A DNA stretch of 64,000 bases from Olavius sp. associated proteobacterium Delta 1 (lineage in GTDB: Bacteria; Desulfobacterota; Desulfobacteria; Desulfobacterales; JAFDCJ01), in NCBI GenBank assembly GCA_902749685.1, contig CACVKW010000667.1, forward strand, positions 1-64,000. Reading direction: 5' to 3'. Position numbers and translations under genes: made by a program. Below the pieces are notes generated by a model that made no database searches, was not told where the DNA came from, and saw nothing but the letters and a program-made list of their open reading frames with translations. Positions 1 to 8,350 of this stretch are shown here, in pieces. Positions within the stretch are counted from its first letter, which is position 1; every line of letters begins with the position of its first letter.

Positions 1-73
1 AATTAACAACCACCCTACATACAAGGAGGATTTTTTTCAATGACTCGTTTTACAACTCATTATATGACTCATT

Positions 74-919
74 CTAAACTCGTTTTTGGACAAGAGTGTC
101 TTCATACATTTTTTCACCCGGCTTATTTCCAATGATATTAATTTTAATATCCTGAGGGGATAAACCATCACCCGGCGCCAATTCTCTGATCATAACCTCG
201 GCCAGGTCTTTAATGCGAATGGCCGGCATTTTAGTGATAAAAACTTCACCGCCAACTGCATGGACGACAGACTCGATTACCAATTGAATAGCCTCTTCAA
301 GGCTCATAATAAAACGGGTCATGGCCGGATCGGTTACGGTTACCGGTCCACCGCGGCGAATTTGCTCCCGAAAGATCGGAATTACAGAGCCCCGGGACCC
401 AAGAACATTACCGAAGCGGGTGGAAGTAAAAATAGGACCACCTTCTCGGCTGTTGCTATTGGCGGCGGTCATTAACCGCTCGCCCATCAGCTTGGTGGTG
501 CCCATAACATTGGTCGGGTTGACGGCCTTGTCCGAGCTGGTAAAAATGACGCGTTCTACGTTGTTTTCGATGGCACCGTTGATGATGTTTTGAATACCTA
601 AAATGTTCGTTTGCACGGCTTCGAAGGGGGATCGCTCGCACAGAATCACATGTTTAAACGCCGCGGTGTGAAATACGACGTCCATATGCTTCATTTTGCG
701 GGAAATCTTATCCCGGTCCCGCACATCCGCCAGAAAAAAGCTGACATTATTGAAATTTGAAAAGAAATCCTCCAGAAAAAAAAGTTCACTTTCGTTGTTG
801 TCAATCCCGATCACTTCGCAAGCTTGATAATTGTCCAGCAATTGCTGAATCAGTTCCTTGCCGACGGTACCGCAGGCACCGGTGACAAGCACTCTTTTAT
901 CTTTAAAGAAAGATTTCAT
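74..919 (-). CDS. CapD/PseB-like nucleotide-sugar SDR, C-terminally short
   Basis: Extended short-chain dehydrogenase of the CapD/PseB (UDP-HexNAc 4,6-dehydratase-like) group, acting on nucleotide sugars for surface polysaccharide. The NAD(P)-binding glycine motif TGACGTVG is at residues 13-20 and DVRDRD follows at 65-70. The usual YxxxK catalytic pair appears as MGTTK (Met139, Lys143), the Tyr-to-Met variant known in part of this family. TRFGNVLGSRGSVIP and the late KPGEKMYE block are family hallmarks. At 281 aa it ends just after GEKMYE, about 45-50 residues earlier than typical relatives, so a late frameshift or truncation is possible. It lies 11 nt behind the DegT gene and is probably in its operon. 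Family assignment is firm; the exact substrate is not known. Confidence 0.85.
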   Translation of the reverse strand: MKSFFKDKRVLVTGACGTVGKELIQQLLDNYQACEVIGIDNNESELFFLEDFFSNFNNVSFFLADVRDRDKISRKMKHMDVVFHTAAFKHVILCERSPFEAVQTNILGIQNIINGAIENNVERVIFTSSDKAVNPTNVMGTTKLMGERLMTAANSNSREGGPIFTSTRFGNVLGSRGSVIPIFREQIRRGGPVTVTDPAMTRFIMSLEEAIQLVIESVVHAVGGEVFITKMPAIRIKDLAEVMIRELAPGDGLSPQDIKINIIGNKPGEKMYEDTLVQKRV

Positions 920-930
920 GGCACAATTTT

Positions 931-2097
931 TTAGGTCATGGTTTCAATTGACCTGACTATTTTTAATTGATCTTCCTCCGATAGATAGGGATGCATGGGG
1001 AGGCTGAAAATACGACCGGCGCAATCTTCGCTGATCGGAAAATCCCCATTTTTATAATTGAGGTAAGAGAATGCACTCTGCAGATGCAAAGGCGTGGGGT
1101 AATAAATAGCGGTCGGGATTTGCGCCGCTTTTAACTTATTTTGTAATGCCGTGCGTTGTGCCGAATCTTGGGCGAGAATCGAGTATTGAGCCCAGGCGCT
1201 TTGGTAGTCATGCGCAATGGCAGGTCGGGTGAGTCCGGAATGGAAACCAAGCAGTTCTGTATATCGAGCAGCAACCTGCTGCCGGAGTGTTATTTCTTCC
1301 GGAAAAATGTCGAATTTAGCCAGCAGGATGCCCGCCTGTAGCGTATCCAAACGACCGTTTACGCCGATGCGGATGTTGTCATACTTGTGATGGCCTTTGC
1401 CATGAACTCTCACTGACTGCATTATTTCCGTCAGGCTGTCATCATCGGTGAAACACATGCCGCCATCGCCGTAGCATCCCAACGGTTTGGCTGGAAAAAA
1501 AGAGGTGCAGGCGATATTGCCGAAAGCACATGCTTTTTTTCCCTTTAGCTCTCCACCAAAAGATTGAGCCGCATCTTCAATGACAAATATGTCTTGCGTT
1601 TTGGCGATATCTTCGATTCGAGAATAATCAGCGGGGAGACCAAATAGATCGACGGGTATCACCCCTTTGGGCGTGACAGGTAAGTGGTCAGGGATGATCG
1701 GTAATGGATGAATGCTGGAATCATTATTTTTAACTGCCCGGACGGCGAGGTCAAGTTTGGCAGGATCAATATTGAAGGTTTGGGGATCGATATCAACAAA
1801 TACCGGCGTTGCGCCAAGCAGGCTGATAACTTCGGCAGTTGCGATGAAGGTAAACGGTGATGTGAAGATGGCATCTCCGGGCCCAACCTGATAAGCCATC
1901 AGCGCCATCAGCAAAGCATCGGTGCCCGAAGCACACCCAATCGCATTTTTTACCCCGACATAACCCGTCAAGCGTTCTTCGAGTTGTTTGATTTCCGGCC
2001 CCATAATATACTTGCCGTGGTCCAAAATGGCTGAAATATTAGACTCTATCTTTTTTCGGATTCGTTTCTGCTGGGCAGCTAAATCGACAAATTGCAT
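931..2097 (-). CDS. DegT/DnrJ/EryC1/StrS aminotransferase
   Basis: PLP-dependent nucleotide-sugar aminotransferase that would aminate a keto-sugar nucleotide, with glutamate as the usual donor, in polysaccharide synthesis. I start it at MQFVDLAAQQ (ATG at 2095-2097), giving 388 aa, typical for the family. An upstream in-frame extension to 2193 would be translated from a stutter repeat. ASGTDAL at about 56-62 binds PLP phosphate, EDAAQSFG at about 174-181 holds the aspartate that contacts the pyridine nitrogen, and SFFPAK carries the Schiff-base lysine near 204. The neighbouring nucleotide-sugar dehydrogenase and SDR fit a pathway to an amino-uronic acid sugar. That product is an inference. 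Confidence 0.9.
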   Translation of the reverse strand: MQFVDLAAQQKRIRKKIESNISAILDHGKYIMGPEIKQLEERLTGYVGVKNAIGCASGTDALLMALMAYQVGPGDAIFTSPFTFIATAEVISLLGATPVFVDIDPQTFNIDPAKLDLAVRAVKNNDSSIHPLPIIPDHLPVTPKGVIPVDLFGLPADYSRIEDIAKTQDIFVIEDAAQSFGGELKGKKACAFGNIACTSFFPAKPLGCYGDGGMCFTDDDSLTEIMQSVRVHGKGHHKYDNIRIGVNGRLDTLQAGILLAKFDIFPEEITLRQQVAARYTELLGFHSGLTRPAIAHDYQSAWAQYSILAQDSAQRTALQNKLKAAQIPTAIYYPTPLHLQSAFSYLNYKNGDFPISEDCAGRIFSLPMHPYLSEEDQLKIVRSIETMT

Positions 2098-2327
2098 GAT
2101 ATAAGCTCTTAAGTTGGTAAGTTCGTAAGTTGATAAGCAATATAGCTCGTAATTATGTAGTCCATGAGATTCTAACCTGTGAGTAGAATGCAAACATTAT
2201 CTCATTATTATATTTTTCCATCATGACCATCCTTCTGATGTTTTATCTTCCCCGATTAGTCGCTCACAAACTAACGAGCTAAAGAACTCACGCTTTTTGT
2301 TGCTTATCAACTCACGAACTTAAGAGC

Positions 2328-3980
2328 TTACGAACTCTCCTTCACCTCATCCTTTATCCGCTTAACATGACCGCGTCCCAGGCCTTTGACCTCGCAACCG
2401 AGTTCAAAGTAACGCCGGATGTTAGCATCATCCAAAATTCCAAAGCAGTCAACGACGGCCAGAGGCTTGCCGGCCATTTCAACGATTTGATCGGGATTAA
2501 GGTCTAGATATTCACGGTGCCGTACGGCAAACACCAGGGCATCTGCGCCGGTGATCGCCTCGGCTATACTTTTCATCATTTGCAGTTCATTCAGCTTTTC
2601 CTGGTTGCGGAAAAATCTGGCCAGCGAGTGGTCAGGAGACGGATACGTTTCCTGTTTTTCCAGCTCCCACCAGTGCGATACATAAGGATCATGGGCCACA
2701 ACATCTGCCCCCATTTCGGTCAGTTTACGAACAATAACCTCTGATCCGCTATAGCGCGTATCACCGACATCCTGGCGGTAAGAAGCACCCAGCACCGTGA
2801 TCTTGCATGCGGCTACGATTTTGCCCATGTTGCGCAGGGCATCACGAACCAGTTGCGTGGCTCTCAGTCCACGGCTGTCGTTAATATCAATGGAAAGCGG
2901 TGTAATTTTAAAGATGTCGTCCTCAAAGCCCATTAACGTGTGATAGGACCACACTCCCAAACCCCCGTCTTTAGGCAAACAATACCCGCCAATACCCGGT
3001 CCCGGGAAAATGATGTTCGAGTGGGTGGGCCGGATCTTGATCGCCTCAATCACTTTTAGCAGATCCACACCGTTGCGCTCCGAAAAGACGCTCCATTCGT
3101 CGAGGAATGCCAGAATTGAAGCACGGTACGAGTTTTCAATGATTTTACAGGTCTCACTTTCAATCGGACGATCCAGCACGGTTAGGGGAAATTCATCCAC
3201 ATTCAGGATTTCACTGAGAAACCTCGTCACCCGTTGACGGGCTTGCGCGTTAATCCCGCTGCAGACCCGCCAAAAATCTCGGATCGAGGCCACATAGTCA
3301 CGACCCGGCATCACGCGTTCAAAAGAGTGCGCCAAAAGCGGTTCAACATCGATCAAACCACGCTTCTGGAAGGCCTTCTTGACGATGGGGTAGGCAATAT
3401 ACTCCGTCGTGCCAGGCGGAACGGTGGTTTCGATCAATACCAGGCATTCCGGTTTGATTTTTTCGCTGATAATTTTGAGGCTGTCTTCCAGTGCTGCAAT
3501 GTCTGCATACCCCTGCCTGACATTGCCGAAGGTTTCTTTGAAGTAGTCGCATTGGACATCCACCACCACCACATCCGCCAATGAAAGCACCTCATAGGTA
3601 TAGGTTGCCGTCAGGGTCTTTTTTTCTTTAACACAGCGTCGAATTAACGGTGCAACTTCCGGATCTTCGGCCTCCACCGGTGCAATGCCGCGGTTCAAAT
3701 AGTGAATTTTCCAAAAAGACCGCGTCGATGGCCGCTGCATGCCGATCACAAATTTGGTTGATGCACCGGTATCCGGATCCATTGCATCGGCAACCACGCC
3801 GGCCATGACCGAACCGACAAACCCAACTCCCATGACAACCACGATTTCTCTGCCTTCTCGGCGCTGCCGATCAACCAGTTTTTGAATCTTTTTGAATTCT
3901 TCGGCGTAATCATCTTCCACGGGCAGGGGGAACTTTTCGCCGGCCGGACAAATTGAGAAACGGTTTTCTGATTGAGTCAT
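2328..3980 (-). CDS. UDP-sugar (Ugd/WecC/WbpA-type) 6-dehydrogenase
   Basis: Nucleotide-sugar dehydrogenase of the UDP-glucose/GDP-mannose family, oxidising the C6 hydroxyl of a UDP-hexose to a carboxylate with NAD. The Rossmann motif GVGFVG is at 51-56. The catalytic cysteine lies in GIGGYCLPKDGG near residue 335. The C-terminal UDP-binding domain is present (ITVLGASYRQDVGDTRYS). At 550 aa it is about 100 residues longer than standard members, with an N-terminal charged extension of about 45 residues and insertions. It precedes the DegT and SDR genes on the same strand. Whether UDP-Glc, UDP-GlcNAc or UDP-ManNAc is the substrate cannot be read from the sequence. Confidence 0.87.
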   Translation of the reverse strand: MTQSENRFSICPAGEKFPLPVEDDYAEEFKKIQKLVDRQRREGREIVVVMGVGFVGSVMAGVVADAMDPDTGASTKFVIGMQRPSTRSFWKIHYLNRGIAPVEAEDPEVAPLIRRCVKEKKTLTATYTYEVLSLADVVVVDVQCDYFKETFGNVRQGYADIAALEDSLKIISEKIKPECLVLIETTVPPGTTEYIAYPIVKKAFQKRGLIDVEPLLAHSFERVMPGRDYVASIRDFWRVCSGINAQARQRVTRFLSEILNVDEFPLTVLDRPIESETCKIIENSYRASILAFLDEWSVFSERNGVDLLKVIEAIKIRPTHSNIIFPGPGIGGYCLPKDGGLGVWSYHTLMGFEDDIFKITPLSIDINDSRGLRATQLVRDALRNMGKIVAACKITVLGASYRQDVGDTRYSGSEVIVRKLTEMGADVVAHDPYVSHWWELEKQETYPSPDHSLARFFRNQEKLNELQMMKSIAEAITGADALVFAVRHREYLDLNPDQIVEMAGKPLAVVDCFGILDDANIRRYFELGCEVKGLGRGHVKRIKDEVKESS

Positions 3981-4341
3981 ACCTTCATTCCCTCTAGATT
4001 TTGATACGGGTTATTTTCAATTCGTGGCGTGTAACAACATTATTTTGTCGTCATTGTTTTCAGCACTATACTTGTTAGAAAAGGGCATCATATTCGTTTT
4101 TAGCGTGATCCTATAATTCAACCCGTAAAGACAGCTCCGCTCGGTGGATTACGCAAAAGTAGATCCGATTTGCGAATATATAATATTGTTATACATATAA
4201 ACACACTATATCTTGTAGTTTAAACAATTGCATTGACCATATTTTGTATTTGAAGTCAAGAAAGAAAGTCGCATTTTAGACGAATTAATGCTTAAAGTCA
4301 TAAGCAGTCAGGAGGAGGAGGATAAGATCTTATTGGATAAA
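3981..4341. other. Intergenic: leader of the polysaccharide genes
   Basis: This AT-rich 361-nt gap between the regulator and the dehydrogenase has no convincing ORF. It contains one of two copies of the motif AGCTCCGCYCGGTNNNTTAC (4133-4152; the other is at 5164-5183). Read on the minus strand, it sits about 150 nt upstream of the dehydrogenase start. It is probably promoter or untranslated leader for the minus-strand genes. Confidence 0.4.
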
Positions 4342-4923
4342 TTAATTTATTTCGATCACTAAATCAGAGGGAATTCCGCTTTGTGCGATTTTTTGTAAAA
4401 TGGCACGTCTTGAATTTATGGCTGTAACGAGTATTTTATCGTAGGAAATAGTGTCAAGATGAGCCGGATCCATCACGAGGAATTTCATAAACCTGGTATC
4501 CATTTTCGCATCATCGACAATCGCAATTAATTGAATAGCCGATTCCTGCAAAGATATATAAGCAATTTCTGCCAGGTCACCGGCGCCGTAAAAAACGATG
4601 CGGGTGATACCCTGATTTTCTAATGCGATGTACAGGTTCCGCAGTTTTTGGCGGGCTTGTTTGTAAAAATTATATGAATGCTGGATGTATAAATACGTCA
4701 GGCGTGATTTCTCTGCCGCACCGTGCGGTGTAAGGATATATTTGATTCTGTTTTTAGGAATTGTTGTTATTTTAACAAAACCCTTTTTGACCAGCCGTTT
4801 GATGAACGAGTTCACCAGTCCGAGGGATATATTGAGTTCCCCGGCTAAATCCCTTTGGCTGGGGCTCCTATCGTTGTCAACTTTTTCAAGTATTTTTAAG
4901 GTGCGGATGTCTTTGGAATCCAT
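4342..4923 (-). CDS. Winged-helix (MarR/EPS-type) regulator fused to a Rossmann-like domain
   Basis: Likely transcription regulator of the adjacent polysaccharide genes. Residues about 1-75 form a winged helix-turn-helix of the EPS-associated MarR type (SQRDLAGELNISLGLVNSFI is the recognition region, GFVKITTIPKNRIKYILTP the wing). After a helical linker, residues about 110-190 form a second domain starting RIVFYGAGDLAEIAY, a Rossmann-type glycine-containing loop like that of PglD/sugar O-acyltransferase N-termini. A VVDDA-like strand (IAIVDDAK) and DKILVTAI follow. This fusion suggests sensing of a nucleotide-sugar or CoA ligand, which is inference. The gene precedes the dehydrogenase on the same strand with a 361-nt gap. 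Confidence 0.75.
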   Translation of the reverse strand: MDSKDIRTLKILEKVDNDRSPSQRDLAGELNISLGLVNSFIKRLVKKGFVKITTIPKNRIKYILTPHGAAEKSRLTYLYIQHSYNFYKQARQKLRNLYIALENQGITRIVFYGAGDLAEIAYISLQESAIQLIAIVDDAKMDTRFMKFLVMDPAHLDTISYDKILVTAINSRRAILQKIAQSGIPSDLVIEIN

Positions 4924-5130
4924 AGAATTAAAACGGGTATACGGTAGTAGGTGTGACGTATAGGATATCGGGGATAGGGTAAAAGGAGTCGGGTTTAAGT
5001 AAGAAGTGCAAGGATTAGGGTATAAGGAGTACGGTAAGATATTGGGTTATAGTTGATGAGTCCGTGAGTTCGTAAGCTGATAGGCGACTAAAATCTATCA
5101 ACTTATGAACTTACGAACTTTCCGACGAAT

Positions 5131-5157
5131 AGCACTTCCAATTTATTCGGAAGTGCT
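5131..5157. other. Perfect 9-bp hairpin
   Basis: The inverted arms AGCACTTCC (5131-5139) and GGAAGTGCT (5149-5157) are separated by a 9-nt AT-rich loop. No T-run follows on either strand, so it is not a classical terminator. It lies beside the second AGCTCCGCCCGGT motif in the leader of the EPS-type regulator. Confidence 0.45.
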
Positions 5158-5537
5158 GTACAAAGCTCCGCCCGGTCAGTTACCTTACGAAACTTCGGCA
5201 GCTCATCCAGATGCAGATATGGCCAATTTTTGATACGCACTCATGTTCAATTTATAAGCGTTCACTATCTGAACAAAAATCGTCACGAGTGTCAAGTAAT
5301 TATTTGATATTTTATCAAAAATTGAGAAAAGTTCACCTTGAATGCACCCAAAAAAGAAAGCCGATATCTCTGTTTTTTAATATTTGCATTCGAATTGAAG
5401 GTAAAAAGACAAAAAAGCATAAAAAATGCCCAGCATAAAGAATTTAGCCGATCTCAAGAGCTTTCCGGTCATTTTATGTGCCTCCTTTTTTTTAATGTTG
5501 AAAGACTGGCCAAGTTATGATCTAATTTAATGTAACC

Positions 5538-5555
5538 CTAATTGATCGTAAACAA
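5538..5555 (+). promoter_or_regulatory. FNR/CRP-like box shared with the kor operon
   Basis: CTAATTGATCGTAAACAA is the exact reverse complement of the 18 nt at 46845-46862. Its core TTGATCGTAAACAA matches the FNR-type consensus TTGAT-N4-ATCAA at 9 of 10 positions. The position about 65 nt upstream of the predicted start resembles class I activation. That it is a binding site is inference. Confidence 0.45.
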
Positions 5556-5577
5556 AATGGGATAGGATTCTATCATT

Positions 5578-5607
5578 TTGATTTAACGTCTAATCTGGAA
5601 ATATAAG
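5578..5607 (+). promoter_or_regulatory. Sigma-70-like promoter of the receiver gene
   Basis: A -35 TTGATT at 5578-5583, an 18-nt spacer and a -10 TATAAG at 5602-5607 put the start of transcription near 5613, about 40 nt before the ATG. The FNR-like box at 5538-5555 would centre about 65 nt upstream of that start. Confidence 0.45.
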
Positions 5608-5654
5608 GGTGTAATTGTAGCTTCATCATATAGTGCAGAAAGGAAACACGGGTT

Positions 5655-6062
5655 ATGGAACGTATCCTCATCATAGATGACGAACAACAAATCCGGTCAA
5701 TGCTCAGGTTAATGCTTGAGCGCGACGGTTACGAAGTCGTTGAAGCGCCTGATGGAATTGAGGGGATGAAAGCTTACCGCCAGAAGCCGGCTGACTTGAT
5801 CATCACCGATTTGATTATGCCGAATAAAGACGGCATTGGAATGATTATCGATTTACAAAAAGAGTTCCCCGATGTAAAAATCATCGCAATGTCCGGAGGC
5901 GGTCTTAACAAGCCTGACGGTTATCTGAAAGGGGCTAAAAAACTTGGTGCTGATTGCACGCTGACAAAACCGATTGATCGCGAAAAAATGTTGCGAGCAG
6001 TTAAAAATATAGTTAAAGGTACCTCATCCGAGCTTGAAGAGCCGCAGCCTGAACCGGAATAG
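5655..6062 (+). CDS. Single-domain response regulator (CheY-like receiver)
   Basis: A 135-aa stand-alone receiver domain with no output domain. The acidic pair DDE is at residues 8-10, the phospho-acceptor aspartate in LIITDLIMPNKDG is near 53, the conserved Thr/Ser position is in IIAMSGGG, and the lysine is in TLTKPID near 110. The last dozen residues are acidic and proline-rich (SELEEPQPEPE). The ATG follows AAAGGAAACACGGGTT, a usable ribosome site. No histidine kinase is adjacent, so its partner is unknown; such orphan receivers are often fed by unlinked hybrid kinases. It sits alone between two long intergenic regions. Confidence 0.9.
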   Translation: MERILIIDDEQQIRSMLRLMLERDGYEVVEAPDGIEGMKAYRQKPADLIITDLIMPNKDGIGMIIDLQKEFPDVKIIAMSGGGLNKPDGYLKGAKKLGADCTLTKPIDREKMLRAVKNIVKGTSSELEEPQPEPE

Positions 6063-6385
6063 TTGATTGGTGTTGCGCCGAAGCGATCAGTTGCTTATTG
6101 ATCTGGTGTTTGCAATTCTCCCCACTGTTTTGCACTGATGCGATAATGCCCAATTCATGTTCTGAAGCTAATGATATATATTCATTTTACAAACGGCAAC
6201 ATCTCTTGCAAGGGCGGTTTTTCCCACCAGCATGATAAATATATTGGACTGATAAAAACACCAAACACAAAAACTAATATGAACTATTTATACATTACTA
6301 ACCTGGATCCGCCTCGGGCGGAAAACAAATTGCCACAAAGGCACCAGAAAGCCTGATCCGCTCCCCTAAGCGCTTAACCGCCACA
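6063..6385. other. Intergenic with a palindromic GGATCCGCC element
   Basis: I see no supported gene here; a 61-aa ORF (6171-6356) has no features and ends in the palindromic element at 6305-6322. The region separates convergent genes (receiver on plus, Nudix on minus). Confidence 0.4.
6305..6322. repeat. Palindromic repeat GGATCCGCCTSRGGCGGA, copy 1
   Basis: GGATCCGCCTCGGGCGGA is matched by GGATCCGCCTGAGGCGGA at 37034-37051, and a partial relative GGTCCGCCTCCGGC is near 20297. The arms TCCGCC/GGCGGA pair perfectly. It looks like a REP-type intergenic palindrome. Confidence 0.5.
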
Positions 6386-6922
6386 TCAATCGCCAAAATC
6401 AAAATGTGTTTTCAAGAGCTGACGGGTTTTTGAACTGACTTTCAGGGTCGCCAGTTCCTTAGCGGAAACCCAGCGCGCTGCGGAGGCATCATCCCCGGCC
6501 CGGGGTTCCCCCCGGATATAATCAGCAGTCAGATCGACAATAACATAATGATAACGGATGTGGCCCCGTGTATCCCGATCAATAACGTCGAACGTGTACA
6601 CCGGTACCAGGGCTCGAATGGCTATTCCGGTTTCTTCCAGAATTTCTCGTTCAGCAGCTTCCTGCAGGGTTTCACCGATCTCTATCCTACCCCCTGGAAT
6701 CGCCCACAGGTCCTCAGCCGGCGGCTTGCCCCTTCGAACCAGCAGGACCCGACTGTCTTTGAATACGATGGCACCAACGGCAACACGCGCTTGGGTGGGA
6801 TAAGAGCCATCGGCCCCGGGTGTTGGATTTTGCAATGTTTTGTATAACCTCCTGAAATATAAACGTTTAAAAGAGCGCTTGACTTGAGGAGCGCTGCGTT
6901 TAAGGTAAAAGAAAGCACCCAT
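6386..6922 (-). CDS. Nudix hydrolase
   Basis: Nudix-fold hydrolase of a nucleoside diphosphate linked to another moiety. The Nudix box is complete: GRIEIGE, seven residues later REILEETGI, preceded by the strand LLVRRGKPP. I place the start at the ATG at 6920-6922 (178 aa), because the longer frame to 7048 would read through a stutter repeat (GAGCTxxGAGCT units) that is evidently intergenic. A short basic N-terminal stretch (KRSFKRLYFRRLY) precedes the domain. Substrate cannot be told from sequence; the box and the surrounding strand order resemble ADP-ribose or 8-oxo-dGTP hydrolases. It is transcribed towards the receiver gene. Confidence 0.85.
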   Translation of the reverse strand: MGAFFYLKRSAPQVKRSFKRLYFRRLYKTLQNPTPGADGSYPTQARVAVGAIVFKDSRVLLVRRGKPPAEDLWAIPGGRIEIGETLQEAAEREILEETGIAIRALVPVYTFDVIDRDTRGHIRYHYVIVDLTADYIRGEPRAGDDASAARWVSAKELATLKVSSKTRQLLKTHFDFGD

Positions 6923-6965
6923 TAGGACTGTGCTTCTTTGGGATCTGCTATTTGAAAACGGATAG

Positions 6966-7090
6966 CAAATAGGATTATTCCTTATTTCTACTATGAGCTT
7001 TGAGCTACGAGCTGCGAGCATTCTTTCTTCCGCATTCCAACTTCCCAAATCAATTCATTCCGCCTGCCGACTTCTAATCATTCCGACTTC
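6966..7090. repeat. Stutter repeats: GAGCTxxGAGCT and ATTCCGCATTCC types
   Basis: The stretch 6993-7020 repeats a GAGCT(T/A)(T/C)GAGCT unit. From 7027 to 7088 a degenerate ATTCCGxCTTC/ATTCC unit repeats. The second type recurs, inverted, at about 33149-33182 (GGAATTTGGAATGCGGAAG). It lies between the Nudix and sugar-dehydrogenase genes. Confidence 0.5.
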
Positions 7091-7093
7091 AAA

Positions 7094-8227
7094 TTACTCT
7101 CCATACGCAATGCGATAGATCACGCCGGCACGATCATCGGATACCAGCATCGCGCCGTCATTCATCACAAGGATATCCACCGGTCTGCCCCAGGCCTTAC
7201 CACCCTGCAGCCAGCCTTCCGCAAACACCTCATAATTCGTCGGCTTGTTCTGTTCCAGATTAACCAGGGTGATGCGATAGCCTATGGGAATACTGCGATT
7301 CCAGGATCCATGCTCGGCAATAAAAATTCGTTCATAATATCGAGCGGGAAACTGTATTCCGGTATAAAACTTCATTCCCAATGGCGCTACATGGGGACCC
7401 AGTTTTATAGCCGGCGGGGTAAACTCTTGGCAACTGAGACCATTACCGTATTCAGGATCCGGCACATCGCCTGCATGGCAGTATGGAAAACCGAAATTCA
7501 ATCCTTCCACCGGAGCATGATGAAGCGTATCCGGCGGTAAATCATCCCCCATCCAGTCCCGACCGTTATTGGTAAACCAGAGATCACCGGTTGCCGGGTG
7601 CCAGTCAAACCCGACCGTATTTCGAATACCATGAGCGTATATCTCCAACTGGCTGCCATCCGGTTTCATTCGCATAATCGATGCATATCGCTGATCTTTT
7701 TTTTTACACACATTGCACGGGGCCCCTACCGGAATATACAGCCGATCATCCGGTCCAAAAGCAATATACTTCCATCCGTGATGCTGATCTTTGGGGAATG
7801 TATCATTCACCACCACCGGATTGGGAGGGTTTCGCAATAAATTTTCAATATTATCAAAGCGCAAGATCCGATTCACTTCTGCAACATATAAGGCTCCATT
7901 GCGAAGGGCCACACCATTGGGCATATTCAATCCCTCAGCAATCGTAATTACCTCGTCAGCGATATGATCATGATTGGTATCCAAAACCGCATAGATCTTG
8001 CCTGCCTGGCGGGTTCCAACAAAAAGGACCCCTTTGGGACTCATCGCCAATGATCTGGCATTCGGCACCGCCGCCGCATAAAGCTGGATTCTGAACCCCG
8101 GCGGCAGCTGAATGCGATCCAGATGAATCCCGTGCATGGCACCGGCGGCATGGCATGAAGTGATATAAAAGAATAAAAAGAGAATAACAAGCAGAGGCTT
8201 TAAACGGTGATTTTCAGTAGTTTCCAT
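7094..8227 (-). CDS. Secreted PQQ-type sugar (sorbosone-like) dehydrogenase
   Basis: Six-bladed beta-propeller of the soluble glucose/sorbosone dehydrogenase family, exported to the periplasm. I choose the ATG at 8225-8227, preceded by GAGGGAACCTTAAA, over a longer frame to 8260. Residues about 1-28 form a signal peptide (basic start, LLVILFLFFYITSCHA). The propeller repeats include RSLAMSPKGVLFVGTR, NTVGFDWHPATGDLWFTNNG, and GRPVDILVMNDGAMLVSDD, a typical C-terminal signature. The family oxidises sugars with PQQ, but many bacterial members have unknown substrates, and no PQQ synthesis genes are nearby. The gene stands alone, divergent from the aminotransferase remnant. Confidence 0.88.
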   Translation of the reverse strand: METTENHRLKPLLVILFLFFYITSCHAAGAMHGIHLDRIQLPPGFRIQLYAAAVPNARSLAMSPKGVLFVGTRQAGKIYAVLDTNHDHIADEVITIAEGLNMPNGVALRNGALYVAEVNRILRFDNIENLLRNPPNPVVVNDTFPKDQHHGWKYIAFGPDDRLYIPVGAPCNVCKKKDQRYASIMRMKPDGSQLEIYAHGIRNTVGFDWHPATGDLWFTNNGRDWMGDDLPPDTLHHAPVEGLNFGFPYCHAGDVPDPEYGNGLSCQEFTPPAIKLGPHVAPLGMKFYTGIQFPARYYERIFIAEHGSWNRSIPIGYRITLVNLEQNKPTNYEVFAEGWLQGGKAWGRPVDILVMNDGAMLVSDDRAGVIYRIAYGE

Positions 8228-8350
8228 TTTAAGGTTCCCTCTTATGGGAGTGCTTGACACCTATCGCTGTTTGCCGTATTGTCCGATTCGAAAATATAAA
8301 CAGGCCACATTGGTTTTCCACCTCAAGCGGATGCGGGTTAGGGTCTTAAC

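Larger units (their letters stand above)
4924..5654. other. Long intergenic region with inverted stutter repeats
   Basis: I see no credible gene in this 731-nt gap; short ORFs here (for example 5211-5438) are AT-rich without recognisable features. From the left it holds a G-rich degenerate stretch (about 4940-5047), an inverted stutter repeat (5053-5083 against 5098-5121), a 9-bp perfect hairpin AGCACTTCC/GGAAGTGCT (5131-5157), the second AGCTCCGCCCGGT motif (5164-5183), a low-GC tract, the FNR-like box (5538-5555), and the promoter of the receiver gene at the right end. Confidence 0.5.

Noticed and set aside
5211-5520. Two short plus-strand ORFs (75 and 60 aa)
   Set aside because: AT-rich, Lys/Ile-biased random-looking translation in a non-coding leader region.
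6171-6356. 61-aa plus-strand ORF after the receiver gene
   Set aside because: No domain or initiation signal, and it ends in a palindromic repeat.
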